NCBI GenBank assembly: GCA_947624375.1 | Contig: CANQKD010000010.1 | Location: forward strand, 31,219-95,218 | Direction of reading: 5' to 3' | Length of the DNA: 64,000 nucleotides | DNA from: an uncultured Clostridia bacterium | GTDB taxonomy: Bacteria > Bacillota > Clostridia > Oscillospirales > Ruminococcaceae | Shown here: piece after piece, positions 44,751 to 53,626 of the stretch | How positions within the stretch are numbered: the stretch's first letter is position 1 | How the letters are laid out: each line of letters starts with the position of its first letter | Translations under genes and position numbers: made by a program | The notes under the pieces: generated by a model | The model's input: only the letters and a program-made list of their open reading frames with translations | What the model was told of the DNA's origin: nothing | The model's database searches: none

Positions 44751-45240
44751 CTTTATCTCCTCCTATATTATTATCGCTTTTTCTGCGATTACCTACCGAG
44801 AAAATGTTGCACAGATATTCCTGACCGCACTTTGTTTTAAAGTGTTTCATCAGGTTCTCAACAATGGTCTCTTTATCCAGCCTGTTTTCAAAAGCGTTTA
44901 CCAGAAATCTCGCTTCAAAGAGTATCTGCCGCTCTATGGTATCTATATTTTCTGTATCGTCAAGCTTTGTTATAAGGCTGTGTACCTTTTGTATAACGCT
45001 TCGCTCGCACCCGAGGTTCAAAAGCAGCATATCTGACAAAGATGCGCTTTCTGCGCTGCCCTCGCCCATTTCACAAAGCACTGCGGCTTTTTCTGCGGTA
45101 TCTCTCGCCTCGTCGCTGATGTCTTCTTCCGCCGCTATGGCGTGCACGAACGAATATATCTTCATTGTGTGGTAGACCTTTTCGGGCTGTCCGCCGTGGT
45201 GCTGCACCATAAGTGATATTATTGCCGACTGCTCTGACAT
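44743..45240 (-). CDS. Degenerate HD-domain protein in the ior operon
   Basis: This is an all-helical protein of about 165 residues. The segment QPEKVYHTMKIYSFVHAIAA...AAVLCEMGEGSAE has the spacing of an HD-family phosphohydrolase, but the central His-Asp pair reads Glu-Met (CEMGE), so metal-dependent catalysis is doubtful. The protein may be regulatory. Start chosen at the second ATG (45238-45240) because AAGGAG lies eight bases before it; the first ATG is only two bases from that RBS. It sits between iorB and paaK and overlaps paaK. Confidence 0.65.
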   Translation of the reverse strand: MSEQSAIISLMVQHHGGQPEKVYHTMKIYSFVHAIAAEEDISDEARDTAEKAAVLCEMGEGSAESASLSDMLLLNLGCERSVIQKVHSLITKLDDTENIDTIERQILFEARFLVNAFENRLDKETIVENLMKHFKTKCGQEYLCNIFSVGNRRKSDNNIGGDKDA

Positions 45241-45270
45241 TTTCATCGCTCCTTACATTTACGCAATAAG

Positions 45271-45858
45271 TTACGCCTGCTGCAAAACGCACTCTCTGCC
45301 CATTTCAAACGCCTTTTTGTTGAGCTCCAAGAACTTCGGCGGCACGCACTGCTCTATTGCCTGCTGCCAGTATTTTTCCTCAAAGTCCATTTTGGCAGAT
45401 ACAAGCCCCATGAGCACTACATTTGAAGCCTTTGCGCTGCCTGCTTTTACAGCCAGATCAAGCGCGTTTGCGGATATAACGCTAATGCCCTGCGCTTTCA
45501 GCTTGCCTATCACGTCCTCGGGGTACTGCGCCGCGCCCTGAATAACTGGCATGGGGTCTATCTGCTGTGTCGATGTAACTATATGACCGCCTTTTTTAAG
45601 ATATTCCACCCACCTTGCGGCTTCCAGAGCCTCAAAGCTGATGATTATATCAGCCTCACCCTTTTCAACAACAGGTGAATACACCTTGTCGCCGTATTTT
45701 ACATAAGTTACCACCGAACCGCCGCGCTGGCTCATGCCGTGCACCTCGCTGACCTTTACGTCAAACCCCTGCGAGAGCAGAACATTTCCTATAAGTCTTG
45801 ACGCCAGCAGACTTCCCTGTCCGCCGACCCCGACTATCATTATAGACTTAGTTTCCAT
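45271..45858 (-). CDS. iorB: Indolepyruvate oxidoreductase subunit beta
   Basis: This 195-residue gamma-type subunit of 2-oxoacid:ferredoxin oxidoreductases has an N-terminal MIVGVGGQGSLLASRLIGNV LLSQG motif and SEVHGMSQRGGSVVTYVKYG. It pairs with IorA to oxidise indolepyruvate and other aryl pyruvates to aryl-acetyl-CoA, reducing ferredoxin. RBS AGGAG seven bases before ATG. Unusually, a membrane-protein gene separates it from iorA. Confidence 0.93.
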   Translation of the reverse strand: METKSIMIVGVGGQGSLLASRLIGNVLLSQGFDVKVSEVHGMSQRGGSVVTYVKYGDKVYSPVVEKGEADIIISFEALEAARWVEYLKKGGHIVTSTQQIDPMPVIQGAAQYPEDVIGKLKAQGISVISANALDLAVKAGSAKASNVVLMGLVSAKMDFEEKYWQQAIEQCVPPKFLELNKKAFEMGRECVLQQA

Positions 45859-45893
45859 AATATTTCTCCTAATTTTCAGTATTCACAACGTGA

Positions 45894-46394
45894 TCATTTT
45901 CTCTTTACAAAAGATGCTATTATAACAACAGATGCTATCACAGTAACAACATATCCGAATGCCAGATCCTTTTTGAACTCGTCGCTGTATCTTACGTCAG
46001 TTCCCACCTTCGCGAGCAAGTCATCATATGTATCAACATATTCGCCAAAATCTAGAAATATCTCAAAAGTAGAAACATCGGTATCAAGCCCTAAAACCTC
46101 AAACGCCGCAGCAACATCTCTGTCGTCCTCAAAATCCTTATGGAGCTGCATAGCATAATTCATTCTTGTTCCTACAAAAACGGCTATAAGCACAAATACC
46201 GCGCATATTACTATTCCTATCTTGTCCATGCTTTTGCCGAGCAGCTTATATCCGAAAAAAGCTCCTGCGGCAAGCGCAAGTCCGCCTATCCACGATATAT
46301 AGCCTGCCATTCCTATCAAACACCATACTATAAGCCCCAGAACAGTGCCGACCACACCGCCGATTATTCCCATTATTTTATTGCTTTGCTCCAT
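45894..46394 (-). CDS. Small membrane protein of unknown function between iorA and iorB
   Basis: Not recognised. 166 residues: membrane segments at about 8-30, 31-50 and 58-77, a hydrophilic acidic segment of about 65 residues (KDFEDDRDVAAAFEVLGLDT...), and a last membrane segment near 143-161 ending FVKRK. Glycine-rich first helices (GIIGGVVGTVLGLIVWCLIG) resemble small pore or scaffold proteins. RBS AAGGAG. It lies within the ior operon (39 bases after iorA, 35 before iorB), so it may be co-expressed with it. A transport role for aryl acetates would be guesswork. Confidence 0.75.
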   Translation of the reverse strand: MEQSNKIMGIIGGVVGTVLGLIVWCLIGMAGYISWIGGLALAAGAFFGYKLLGKSMDKIGIVICAVFVLIAVFVGTRMNYAMQLHKDFEDDRDVAAAFEVLGLDTDVSTFEIFLDFGEYVDTYDDLLAKVGTDVRYSDEFKKDLAFGYVVTVIASVVIIASFVKRK

Positions 46395-46433
46395 AATATA
46401 ACTCTCCTTAAATATTTTTGGTATACTGCAACG

Positions 46434-48164
46434 CTATTTTTCTATCGCTGTCAGTCTGCACATATCGGTGCATATGCCGCAGCCTACGCACTGTGTTTCA
46501 TCTATAACAGCCTTGCCGCTGTGTACCGAGATCGCAGGGCAGCCTATTTTAAGACACATTTTGCAGCCCACGCACTTTTCGGTGTTTACTTTGAGCGGCG
46601 CTTCGTGCTTGACGTATTTCAAAAGCGCGCACGGTCTGCGAGAGATTATAACGCTTGCTTCATCAGCGGCGAGTTCTTCTTTTATAACTTCCTCGCATTG
46701 TTTCATGTTGTAAGGGTCTACCACTCTCACCCTGTTTATGCCTACCGCGCGGCAGAGAGCCTCCAGGTCTACCGCATACGCAGGTTCGCCTTTAAGATTT
46801 TTGCCCGTGGTCGGGTTCTGCTGATGACCCGTCATGCCCGTGATAGAGTTATCGAGTATTATAACGGTAGAATTTGAAGCGTTGTAAGCGATGTTCACAA
46901 GCCCTGTGATACCGCTGTGCATAAAGGTCGAATCGCCTATAACAGCGACTGTGTGCCTTTCGGCTTCCTCGCCCCTTGCCTTGTTAAAGCCGTGCAGAGC
47001 CGACACCGAAGCGCCCATGCAAATGGTTGTATCCATAGCAGAGAGGGGTGCTGTCGCGCCGAGGGTATAGCAGCCTATATCGCCCGTTACGTTGAGTTTA
47101 AGCTTATTCAGGCAGTAGAAAAGTCCTCTGTGGGGGCAGCCCGCGCACATTACTGGCGGTCTTACGGGAACAGGCTCTGCAAAGCTGTCAAACTCTTTCT
47201 TCTCGCCAAGAATTTTCTCTGCCACTATCGACTGCGAAAGCTCGCCTATGCGGCTGAATATCTCTTTGCCGATAACGTTGACACCTATCTTCTTGCAATG
47301 GGATTCTATAAAATCGTCAAGTTCTTCTATAACATAAACTTTATCAAACTTCGCCGCGAAATCCTTTATAATATCAACAGGCAGAGGGTTCACAAGCCCG
47401 AGCTTCAGGTACGATGCCTTATCGCCCAGCGCTTCTCTCGCGTACTGATATGAAATACCGCTTGTAATAACACCAAACTGCGCGCCGTCGTTTAGCTCTA
47501 CTTTGTTAAACTCACAGTCGCTGCCGTACCTTTCAGCCTCTTTCAGCCGCTCTTCTACGGTGACGTGCAGTTTTCTGGCGTTGGCAGGCAGAGTAACAAA
47601 CTTTGCCGCGTTCTTTACATACGGCTTTAGCTGGTAATCCACCCTGTCGCAAAGCTCAACAGCCGACTGCGAATGTGCCACTCTTGTTGACATTCTTACA
47701 ATAACGGGCGTATCGAATTTTTCCGAAAGCTCAAAGCCTTTCTTTACAAAGTCTTTAACTTCCTGAGAATCCGAGGGTTCGAGCATGAGCACCTTTGATG
47801 CCTTTGCATGGTGGCGCGAATCCTGCTCGTTCTGCGAAGAATGCATACCCGGGTCGTCAGCCACGCACACTACCATACCGCCTGTAACGCCCGTATAACC
47901 TGCTGTATACAAAGGGTCGGCGGCAACGTTGAGACCTACGTGCTTCATACCGCAAAAGCTTCTTGCGCCGCCTATAGATGCGCCCAGAGCCACTTCAAAC
48001 GCGACCTTCTCGTTAGGCGCCCATTCGGCATATATATCGTCATATTTCGCTGCTGCCTCGGTAACTTCGGTAGACGGCGTGCCGGGGTATGATGACACCA
48101 CGGTGCAGCCGCCCTCATAAAGTCCTCTGGCAAAAGCTTCGTTGCCAAGCATGAGTTTTTTCAT
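46434..48164 (-). CDS. iorA: Indolepyruvate oxidoreductase subunit alpha
   Basis: This 576-residue subunit has an N-terminal pyrimidine-binding half (MLGNEAFARGLYEGGCTVVS SYPGTPSTEV), a TPP-binding half (VTGDIGCYTLG, CMGASVSALHGFNKARG, GDSTFMHSGITGLVNIAYN) and a C-terminal 2[4Fe-4S] module (CVGCKMCLKIGCP and CVGCGICTDMC). It oxidises aryl pyruvates with CoA and ferredoxin. The start ATG at 48162-48164 has GAAAGGAAAG upstream; the frame is open 28 codons further but without RBS. First gene of the operon iorA-membrane protein-iorB-HD-paaK-ACT. Confidence 0.95.
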   Translation of the reverse strand: MKKLMLGNEAFARGLYEGGCTVVSSYPGTPSTEVTEAAAKYDDIYAEWAPNEKVAFEVALGASIGGARSFCGMKHVGLNVAADPLYTAGYTGVTGGMVVCVADDPGMHSSQNEQDSRHHAKASKVLMLEPSDSQEVKDFVKKGFELSEKFDTPVIVRMSTRVAHSQSAVELCDRVDYQLKPYVKNAAKFVTLPANARKLHVTVEERLKEAERYGSDCEFNKVELNDGAQFGVITSGISYQYAREALGDKASYLKLGLVNPLPVDIIKDFAAKFDKVYVIEELDDFIESHCKKIGVNVIGKEIFSRIGELSQSIVAEKILGEKKEFDSFAEPVPVRPPVMCAGCPHRGLFYCLNKLKLNVTGDIGCYTLGATAPLSAMDTTICMGASVSALHGFNKARGEEAERHTVAVIGDSTFMHSGITGLVNIAYNASNSTVIILDNSITGMTGHQQNPTTGKNLKGEPAYAVDLEALCRAVGINRVRVVDPYNMKQCEEVIKEELAADEASVIISRRPCALLKYVKHEAPLKVNTEKCVGCKMCLKIGCPAISVHSGKAVIDETQCVGCGICTDMCRLTAIEK

Positions 48165-48204
48165 ATAATCTTTCCTTTCATATCTTCTAAGACCACATAT
48201 ATTC

Positions 48205-48233
48205 AGTATAACATAATAAGCAGTGAAAATCAA
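48205..48233 (-). promoter_or_regulatory. Promoter of the ior operon
   Basis: Minus-strand TTGATT (48228-48233), a 17-base spacer and TATACT (48205-48210) lie about 40 bases before iorA. Confidence 0.8.
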
Positions 48234-48279
48234 TCTGACAAAGTTCACATGATTTCACTGCATATTCTGTAAATATTAA

Positions 48280-50316
48280 CTACAATTCTGCGCCTTTCGC
48301 GAACAGATCTTCCACCGCGGCTTTCAGCATTTTATGCTCGGGAAGTGACAGATCGCTGTCCTGCGCTATGGTTTCTTCCGCGGCGCGCTGAGCACGGCGC
48401 ATAACTTCAATATCTTCTGTCATATCTGCAATTTTAAGCTTTGGCAGACCATGCTGCCGCGAGCCGAAAAACTCACCCGGTCCGCGCATTTTAAGGTCTT
48501 CTTCCGATATCTTGAATCCGTCGGTCGTGTGCGCGAGCGTTTCTAAGCGTTTGCGGCAATCAGGTGTCATGTTGTCGGTTATAAGTATGCAGTATGACTG
48601 CTTGCTGCCTCTGCCTACCCTGCCCCTTAGCTGGTGCAGCTGTGAAAGTCCGAACCTGTCCGAATTTTCCACAACCATGACCGTGGCATTCGGCACGTCA
48701 ACACCAACTTCTATAACAGTGGTAGATACCAGTATATCAAGCCTGTGCTGTATAAAAGCCTGCATTACTTCGTCCTTTTCTGCGCTTGGCATCTTGCCGT
48801 GCAAAAGCCCTATCCTGCACCCTTTAAAGCTGCCCTTTGCTATATCGTCGGCGTATTTTTTTACAGATTTGAGCTGAATTTCGCTTTCGTCTATCATCGG
48901 GCAGACTATATAGCACTGCCTGCCGCTGTCGATCTCTTTCCTTACAAAGCCGAATGCACGCTGCCGCACCTTGCCCGACATTGCATATGTTTTTATAGGC
49001 AGCCTGCCCTTTGGCATTTCGTCAAGTACCGATATATCCATATCGCCGAATATCATAAGCGCAAGTGTTCTTGGTATCGGCGTTGCGGACATTACCAGCC
49101 TGTGTGGGTCAGAGCCTTTTTTTGCAAGGTCTGCACGCTGCTGCACGCCAAAACGGTGCTGCTCATCAGTAATAACAAGACCGAGAGAGTGAAACTCCAC
49201 GCTCTTTTGAAACAGCGCGTGAGTACCCACCGCCACGGCACATTCGCCGCTTTGCAAAGCCCGGCGCACATCGGTCTTCTGCTTTTCGCTCATAGAACCT
49301 GTAAGCAGCAAAACGCTCACGCCCAGGGGCTGTAAAAGCTCGGTAAGTGTTTTATAATGCTGCGCCGCCAGTATCTCTGTAGGCGCCATTAGTGCGGTCT
49401 GATAGCCGTTTTTTGCTGTTATATACGCGCAGGCAGCCGCAACGGCAGTTTTGCCCGAACCCACATCGCCCTGCAAGAGCCTGTTCATAGGCGTGCCGCT
49501 GCGCATATCTTTGGCACATTCTGTAATGCTGCGCTTCTGGGCAGTTGTCATCTCAAACGGCAGCATTTTTTCAAACTCTGCAAAGCTTATATCCTGAAGC
49601 TGACAGGCGGTGTTTTCGCGTATGCGTGAGCGCAGGCACCTCATACCAAGGGCGAGTACATAAAGCTCTTCAAAAATAAGCCTTTCACGCGCTATCTCAG
49701 CCGACTGCGTTTCTTTCGGGAAGTGTATATTTTCAAGCGCGAAACGGCTTGCGCACACCTTGTTTGCCTGCCGCACCTGCTGGGGTATTATCTCTGTAAG
49801 GTCGTTTACGCGCGCGAGAGCCTCTTTCACCGCGCCGCGAAGTATGTTCTGGCTAAGCCCCTCTGTCAGGGGGTATACGGGCAGTATCATATCCTGTGAG
49901 AAGGCGTTTATTATCATCGGCGAGGACATTTCTTTTCTCCTGCCGCCGCCCGATATCTTACCGTAAAAAAGGTAGCTCTCGCCGACATATATGCTTTCAA
50001 ACTGATATTTTGAATTGTATATAGTGACCATCATTTCGCCGCTTTCGTCAGCCGCTATGAATTTAAAGATAGTCATACCGCTGCGTATGCGTGCAGGGGC
50101 AAGTTTTCTTATCACCTCGCACTTTACAACGCACTGGGTGTCCTCGGGTGCATCGGCTATCTCAACGGGGGAGGTATAATCTATATAAGCGCGCGGATAA
50201 TGCGTGAGCAGATCGCCTATGGTATGTATGCCCAGTTTGCCAAACTGCTCTGCCCTGCGTGAGCCTATCCTGCCCAGCTTTGTAATGCTGTCTTTGAATG
50301 ACAGAACACTTTGCAT
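48280..50316 (-). CDS. recG: ATP-dependent DNA helicase RecG
   Basis: RecG remodels stalled forks and Holliday junctions. The 678-residue protein has an N-terminal wedge/OB domain, motif I GDVGSGKTAVAAACAY (about 284-299), motif II as DEQH, SATPIPRTLALMIFGDMD, and motif VI QLRGRVGRGSKQSYC. The C-terminal RecG signature MRGPGEFFGSRQHGLP is intact. The promoter faces that of the sigma factor gene and shares its -35 with it. Confidence 0.97.
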   Translation of the reverse strand: MQSVLSFKDSITKLGRIGSRRAEQFGKLGIHTIGDLLTHYPRAYIDYTSPVEIADAPEDTQCVVKCEVIRKLAPARIRSGMTIFKFIAADESGEMMVTIYNSKYQFESIYVGESYLFYGKISGGGRRKEMSSPMIINAFSQDMILPVYPLTEGLSQNILRGAVKEALARVNDLTEIIPQQVRQANKVCASRFALENIHFPKETQSAEIARERLIFEELYVLALGMRCLRSRIRENTACQLQDISFAEFEKMLPFEMTTAQKRSITECAKDMRSGTPMNRLLQGDVGSGKTAVAAACAYITAKNGYQTALMAPTEILAAQHYKTLTELLQPLGVSVLLLTGSMSEKQKTDVRRALQSGECAVAVGTHALFQKSVEFHSLGLVITDEQHRFGVQQRADLAKKGSDPHRLVMSATPIPRTLALMIFGDMDISVLDEMPKGRLPIKTYAMSGKVRQRAFGFVRKEIDSGRQCYIVCPMIDESEIQLKSVKKYADDIAKGSFKGCRIGLLHGKMPSAEKDEVMQAFIQHRLDILVSTTVIEVGVDVPNATVMVVENSDRFGLSQLHQLRGRVGRGSKQSYCILITDNMTPDCRKRLETLAHTTDGFKISEEDLKMRGPGEFFGSRQHGLPKLKIADMTEDIEVMRRAQRAAEETIAQDSDLSLPEHKMLKAAVEDLFAKGAEL

Positions 50317-50350
50317 TTTCTTATCCCCCTTTTCTACAATACTACATTAT

Positions 50351-50402
50351 ATTATATATTATTTATCTTCGGTTTGCAATAGGTGAAATTTTATGATATA
50401 AT
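50351..50402. promoter_or_regulatory. Divergent recG / sigma-factor promoters sharing one -35
   Basis: The palindrome TTGCAA at 50374-50379 serves both strands. Leftwards, a 17-base spacer (50357-50373) leads to TATAAT at 50351-50356 for recG. Rightwards, a 17-base spacer (50380-50396) leads to TATAAT at 50397-50402 for the ECF sigma gene. Two polymerases could not bind at once. Spacing is exact on both sides. Confidence 0.8.
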
Positions 50403-50482
50403 TTTTTTGTATATTTTTTGAGACCAAACGGCTTTTTGAAACGTATTATTTATGAAAGGTCTTTCAAAGGAACGGTGACGGC

Positions 50483-50953
50483 ATGAAACTTAGCTGTGAA
50501 CATATAGAACAGTTAGTACAAAAGTACAGCGATATGATCTACAGAGTGGCATATTCTCAGCTTGGCAGCGATGCAGCCGCTGCGGATGTTGTGAGCGATG
50601 TGTTTCTCAAAGTTCTCACGCTGGAAAAGAGCCCAAAAAGCGAGGAGCACACAAAGGCATGGCTTATCCGCGTGACTGTAAACAGGTGCAGGGATATTTT
50701 CCGCGCGCAGAAAAACATATCTGCCGACGAGATACCCGAGCAGCCTGCGGACTTTGCGCCCGTTGACGAAAAGCTGGATATCGCGGCGGCTTTAGAGCAG
50801 ATGCCCCCCAAGCTGCGCACCGTTTTGTATCTGTATTATTATGAAGAATACGGCACGCGTGAGATAGCAAAAATGCTGGGCATACCCAAAAGCACGGTGA
50901 CTACATCGCTTTCACGGGCGAGAAAGATGCTGAAAAACAAACTTGACGGCTGA
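50483..50953 (+). CDS. ECF-family RNA polymerase sigma factor
   Basis: This 156-residue sigma-70 family protein has only regions 2 and 4. Region 2 is LVQKYSDMIYRVAYSQLGSD AAAADVVSDVFLKVL (about 11-45), with TKAWLIRVTVNRCRDIFR following. Region 4 is LEQMPPKLRTVLYLYYYEEY GTREIAKMLGIPKSTVTTSL (about 98-137). RBS AAAGGAA. The next gene encodes a one-pass membrane protein and ends at a terminator, so the two form a sigma/anti-sigma-like unit. Target promoters are unknown; its own promoter looks sigma-A type. Confidence 0.92.
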   Translation: MKLSCEHIEQLVQKYSDMIYRVAYSQLGSDAAAADVVSDVFLKVLTLEKSPKSEEHTKAWLIRVTVNRCRDIFRAQKNISADEIPEQPADFAPVDEKLDIAAALEQMPPKLRTVLYLYYYEEYGTREIAKMLGIPKSTVTTSLSRARKMLKNKLDG

Positions 50954-50976
50954 TACAGTCAGGAGCTGAATTTATT

Positions 50977-52200
50977 ATGATAAAGAACAATCTTCAAAAA
51001 TACTATGAAAATCAAAAGCTGGGTGACGAACGCAAAAGGCTTTTAGTGCAAAGAATAAGACAGCAAAGCGGTGCGCCTATAATTGATAAAGCGCAGAAAA
51101 CCGAGCCTCAGAGCGATGCTTGGGTAAGGCGCGGCGGCATAGTCATGCTGGGCAGCATTGCGGCGGCTTTAGCACTTGTTATAGGCATAGGCTTCCTCCT
51201 TAAAAACGCGCGCGGCGGCGGTGACGAAATGAAAGTCACTCCGCCTGCCGACAGCGTGCCGCAGGTTTCGCAGACCTTGCCGCAAGTTTCGCAGCCTGAT
51301 AGCACATCTTCAGAAGACCCGACGTCATCAACAGAAAAGCCGCACAAAAACGGGCAGTTTGATCTTTTGCTGGAGGGTTATGTGGTAGACAACTTTGACC
51401 CGACATACGGAAACGGCAACACGTTTTATGTAGACGCAGCGGAAGACATAACCGTTACGGCAGAGTTTGACGCACAGGGCGAGGACGTAAAGCAGGTGCA
51501 GTATATGCTTTTTGCAAACTCTTTGGGCAGGCAGATAATTATCGACAGCCGGCAGATGACTGAGGTAGATAACAGCGGTATTTACCCTATATACACATCT
51601 ACTTCCAAGCTTTCGCCCGATATGTACCAGATAAGCCCCGACTTTGCCTGCCCCCCGATGAGCGTTACAGCCTTTGCGCTGGTAAAATACGCTGACGGCG
51701 AAACAATGCTATACTGCGATACTCTGTACAACACCGCTTACAATGAGGGTATGTTTGAAGAGTATTACAAATATGTTGAGGAATATATAGACAGCTGTAC
51801 TACCGATATGGCAAACGTAAAAAGCTATATTCCTGCCGACGAATATTTTTCGAGCATAAAGTGGACGGAAGACTATGGCAGCATTGCAAACTATCTGACA
51901 ATAGAAAGTCAGGCAGACAGCAAGCTTATCAACTTCTACACCGCTACGGGCGCGCCATACAGCATCATAACGATCACCGACAGCGATCTTACAGAGCCGT
52001 TTTACAGTGCTATCGTTGCTTACAGCGCAAACGGCGAGATGCTCAGCTACAGCGTAGATCTGACCGGCGAAGAGAATGTTTTTGTGGCGGCAGTGCCTAT
52101 GTATGACTTTGACCTGCCGGTTGTGATAGCCGACAGCGCCTACCCCGAAAATATTACCTATATCGGCGATGATGTAGTTGAATACGAGGGTGACAAATAA
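50977..52200 (+). CDS. Putative membrane anti-sigma factor with extracellular domain
   Basis: This 407-residue protein has a cytoplasmic N-terminal segment of about 52 residues, one membrane helix (VMLGSIAAALALVIGIGFLL, about 56-76), a Pro/Ser/Thr/Gln linker (about 84-128) with a repeated PQVSQ motif, and an extracellular domain of about 280 residues rich in Tyr, Asp and Thr. It follows the ECF sigma gene by 23 bases, which suggests it binds that sigma factor. No zinc ZAS motif is present, and the cytoplasmic part is short, so anti-sigma activity is an inference. The outer domain is not recognised. Confidence 0.7.
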   Translation: MIKNNLQKYYENQKLGDERKRLLVQRIRQQSGAPIIDKAQKTEPQSDAWVRRGGIVMLGSIAAALALVIGIGFLLKNARGGGDEMKVTPPADSVPQVSQTLPQVSQPDSTSSEDPTSSTEKPHKNGQFDLLLEGYVVDNFDPTYGNGNTFYVDAAEDITVTAEFDAQGEDVKQVQYMLFANSLGRQIIIDSRQMTEVDNSGIYPIYTSTSKLSPDMYQISPDFACPPMSVTAFALVKYADGETMLYCDTLYNTAYNEGMFEEYYKYVEEYIDSCTTDMANVKSYIPADEYFSSIKWTEDYGSIANYLTIESQADSKLINFYTATGAPYSIITITDSDLTEPFYSAIVAYSANGEMLSYSVDLTGEENVFVAAVPMYDFDLPVVIADSAYPENITYIGDDVVEYEGDK

Positions 52201-52230
52201 GCCGCTGTAAAACTTAATATCAGCTGCTAC

Positions 52231-52265
52231 GGCGCGAGTGTAATGCTTGCACTCGCGCCCTTTTT
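52231..52265 (+). terminator. Terminator of the sigma/anti-sigma operon
   Basis: GGCGCGAGTG and CACTCGCGCC form a perfect 10-bp stem with a loop of nine bases, followed by CTTTTT, 30 bases after the stop. Confidence 0.92.
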
Positions 52266-52353
52266 GCACCCTTTTTTACCCTGAAAGCTGCCATATTCTA
52301 TATAATATGACACTTAATACTAAAATACAAGACAAAAGAAAGAGGCTTTATAT

Positions 52354-53502
52354 ATGTACAAATTTGAAATACTTGACAAAACAAACGCCGCCGCTTGCGA
52401 CGAATACGAATACTTTGTATCACACCACAAAAACGGCTGCTTTATGCAGTCGCTGAAATGGACGAAAGTAAAAAACAACTGGGAATGGGAGGCGGTCGCG
52501 GTGCGCGGCGACGACGGCTGCCTGACAGGAGTTTGCACAATTATCATACGGCGTATACCGTTTGTAAAATGGGGATTTTTGTACGCTCCGCACGGGCCTG
52601 TATGCGACTATGACGACAAAGATGTACTCACGGAGATAATGCAGGGCGTGCGCTCGCTGGTGAAGAAATACCGCGCGTATCAGTTCATGTGCGACCCGTG
52701 CATTACCGAGGCGCAGAGGGAGTACGTACAGCCGCTTTTGGGCATGGGTTTTGAGCATGAAGTCGAGCCTGCGGAGCTTACAACGATACAAGCGCGCAAC
52801 AACTATATGCTGCTCGGCATCAAGGGCAAAACGCCCGATGAGCTGATAATGACGTTTCAGCCCGAATGGCGCAACCGCATAAGAAAGGCTGTGCGCAAGG
52901 GCGTTTACTGCGAGGTCATGGGCAGCGAGGGAGTTGATATGTTCTACCCTCTTATGGAGCAGACGGGCAAGCGCGACGGTTTTTCTATACGCAGCAAAGA
53001 CTATTTTGTGCGTATGCTTGAAAGCTTAGGGCACGAGCATTGCAGGCTGTTCATGTGCTTTGTCAGTGACAGCGAAACTGGCGAAAAAATACCGCTCTCT
53101 GGGGCGGTGGCAACGCAGTATGCAGGCAAGACCTGCTATGTTTACGGGGCATCATCGAATGAGAACCGCAATCTTTACCCCAACTATCTTATGCAGTGGA
53201 ACATGATAAACTGGGCTTTAGAGGGCGGCTGCGATATATACGATTTTCAGGGCATACCTTTTTATTATGACAAGACCCACCCAAACTACGGCGTTTACAA
53301 GTTCAAAAAGGGTTTTAACGGCGAGGTGGTATCATACGCAGGGGAGTTTTACATGGTGTACAGCCGCTTTAAAAAGAAGCTTGCCGACTTTGGCTTGGCG
53401 GCGGTAATGAAACATCACGACAGGCAGACAAAAAAGATACTTAAACGCTCGGGAAAGCAAAGTCCCCAGGCGGTGAATGCAATTCATCAGGTGGCAGTAT
53501 AA
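52354..53502 (+). CDS. FemAB-family aminoacyl/glycyl transferase
   Basis: This 382-residue protein has the two-GNAT fold of FemXAB peptidoglycan cross-bridge transferases. Visible pieces are GCFMQSLKWTKVKNNWEWEA at the start, WGFLYAPHGPVCD, PEWRNRIRKAVRKGV in the middle, and PLSGAVATQYAGKTCYVYGA SS...GCDIYDFQGIPFYY in the second half. FemAB enzymes use aminoacyl-tRNA to extend the lipid II side chain. Whether this one adds an amino acid to the pentapeptide or has another acceptor cannot be told. RBS AGAGG eight bases before the ATG. Confidence 0.85.
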   Translation: MYKFEILDKTNAAACDEYEYFVSHHKNGCFMQSLKWTKVKNNWEWEAVAVRGDDGCLTGVCTIIIRRIPFVKWGFLYAPHGPVCDYDDKDVLTEIMQGVRSLVKKYRAYQFMCDPCITEAQREYVQPLLGMGFEHEVEPAELTTIQARNNYMLLGIKGKTPDELIMTFQPEWRNRIRKAVRKGVYCEVMGSEGVDMFYPLMEQTGKRDGFSIRSKDYFVRMLESLGHEHCRLFMCFVSDSETGEKIPLSGAVATQYAGKTCYVYGASSNENRNLYPNYLMQWNMINWALEGGCDIYDFQGIPFYYDKTHPNYGVYKFKKGFNGEVVSYAGEFYMVYSRFKKKLADFGLAAVMKHHDRQTKKILKRSGKQSPQAVNAIHQVAV

Positions 53503-53509
53503 AAACATC

Positions 53510-53538
53510 TTGACAAAAATACAAAAGCCGTGTATAAT
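53510..53538 (+). promoter_or_regulatory. Promoter of the sodium symporter gene
   Basis: Perfect TTGACA (53510-53515), 17-base spacer, TATAAT (53533-53538). Transcription would begin near 53545, at the foot of the stem-loop in the leader. Confidence 0.9.
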
Positions 53539-53543
53539 AGTAT

Positions 53544-53599
53544 TGTTCTTTAACGTTTAAAAGTGTAAAAGCATAAAAGCATTAAACCGATAAAGAACA
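53544..53599 (+). promoter_or_regulatory. 5' leader stem-loop of the symporter mRNA
   Basis: TGTTCTTTA (53544-53552) pairs with TAAAGAACA (53591-53599), and TTTAA (53556-53560) with TTAAA (53582-53586), around a loop with three TAAAAG-type repeats. The stem starts at the predicted first nucleotide and ends 27 bases before the ATG. It may protect the 5' end or bind a regulator. The RBS after it is weak. Confidence 0.6.
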
Positions 53600-53626
53600 T
53601 ACTACATACAGAAACGGAATGATCTT

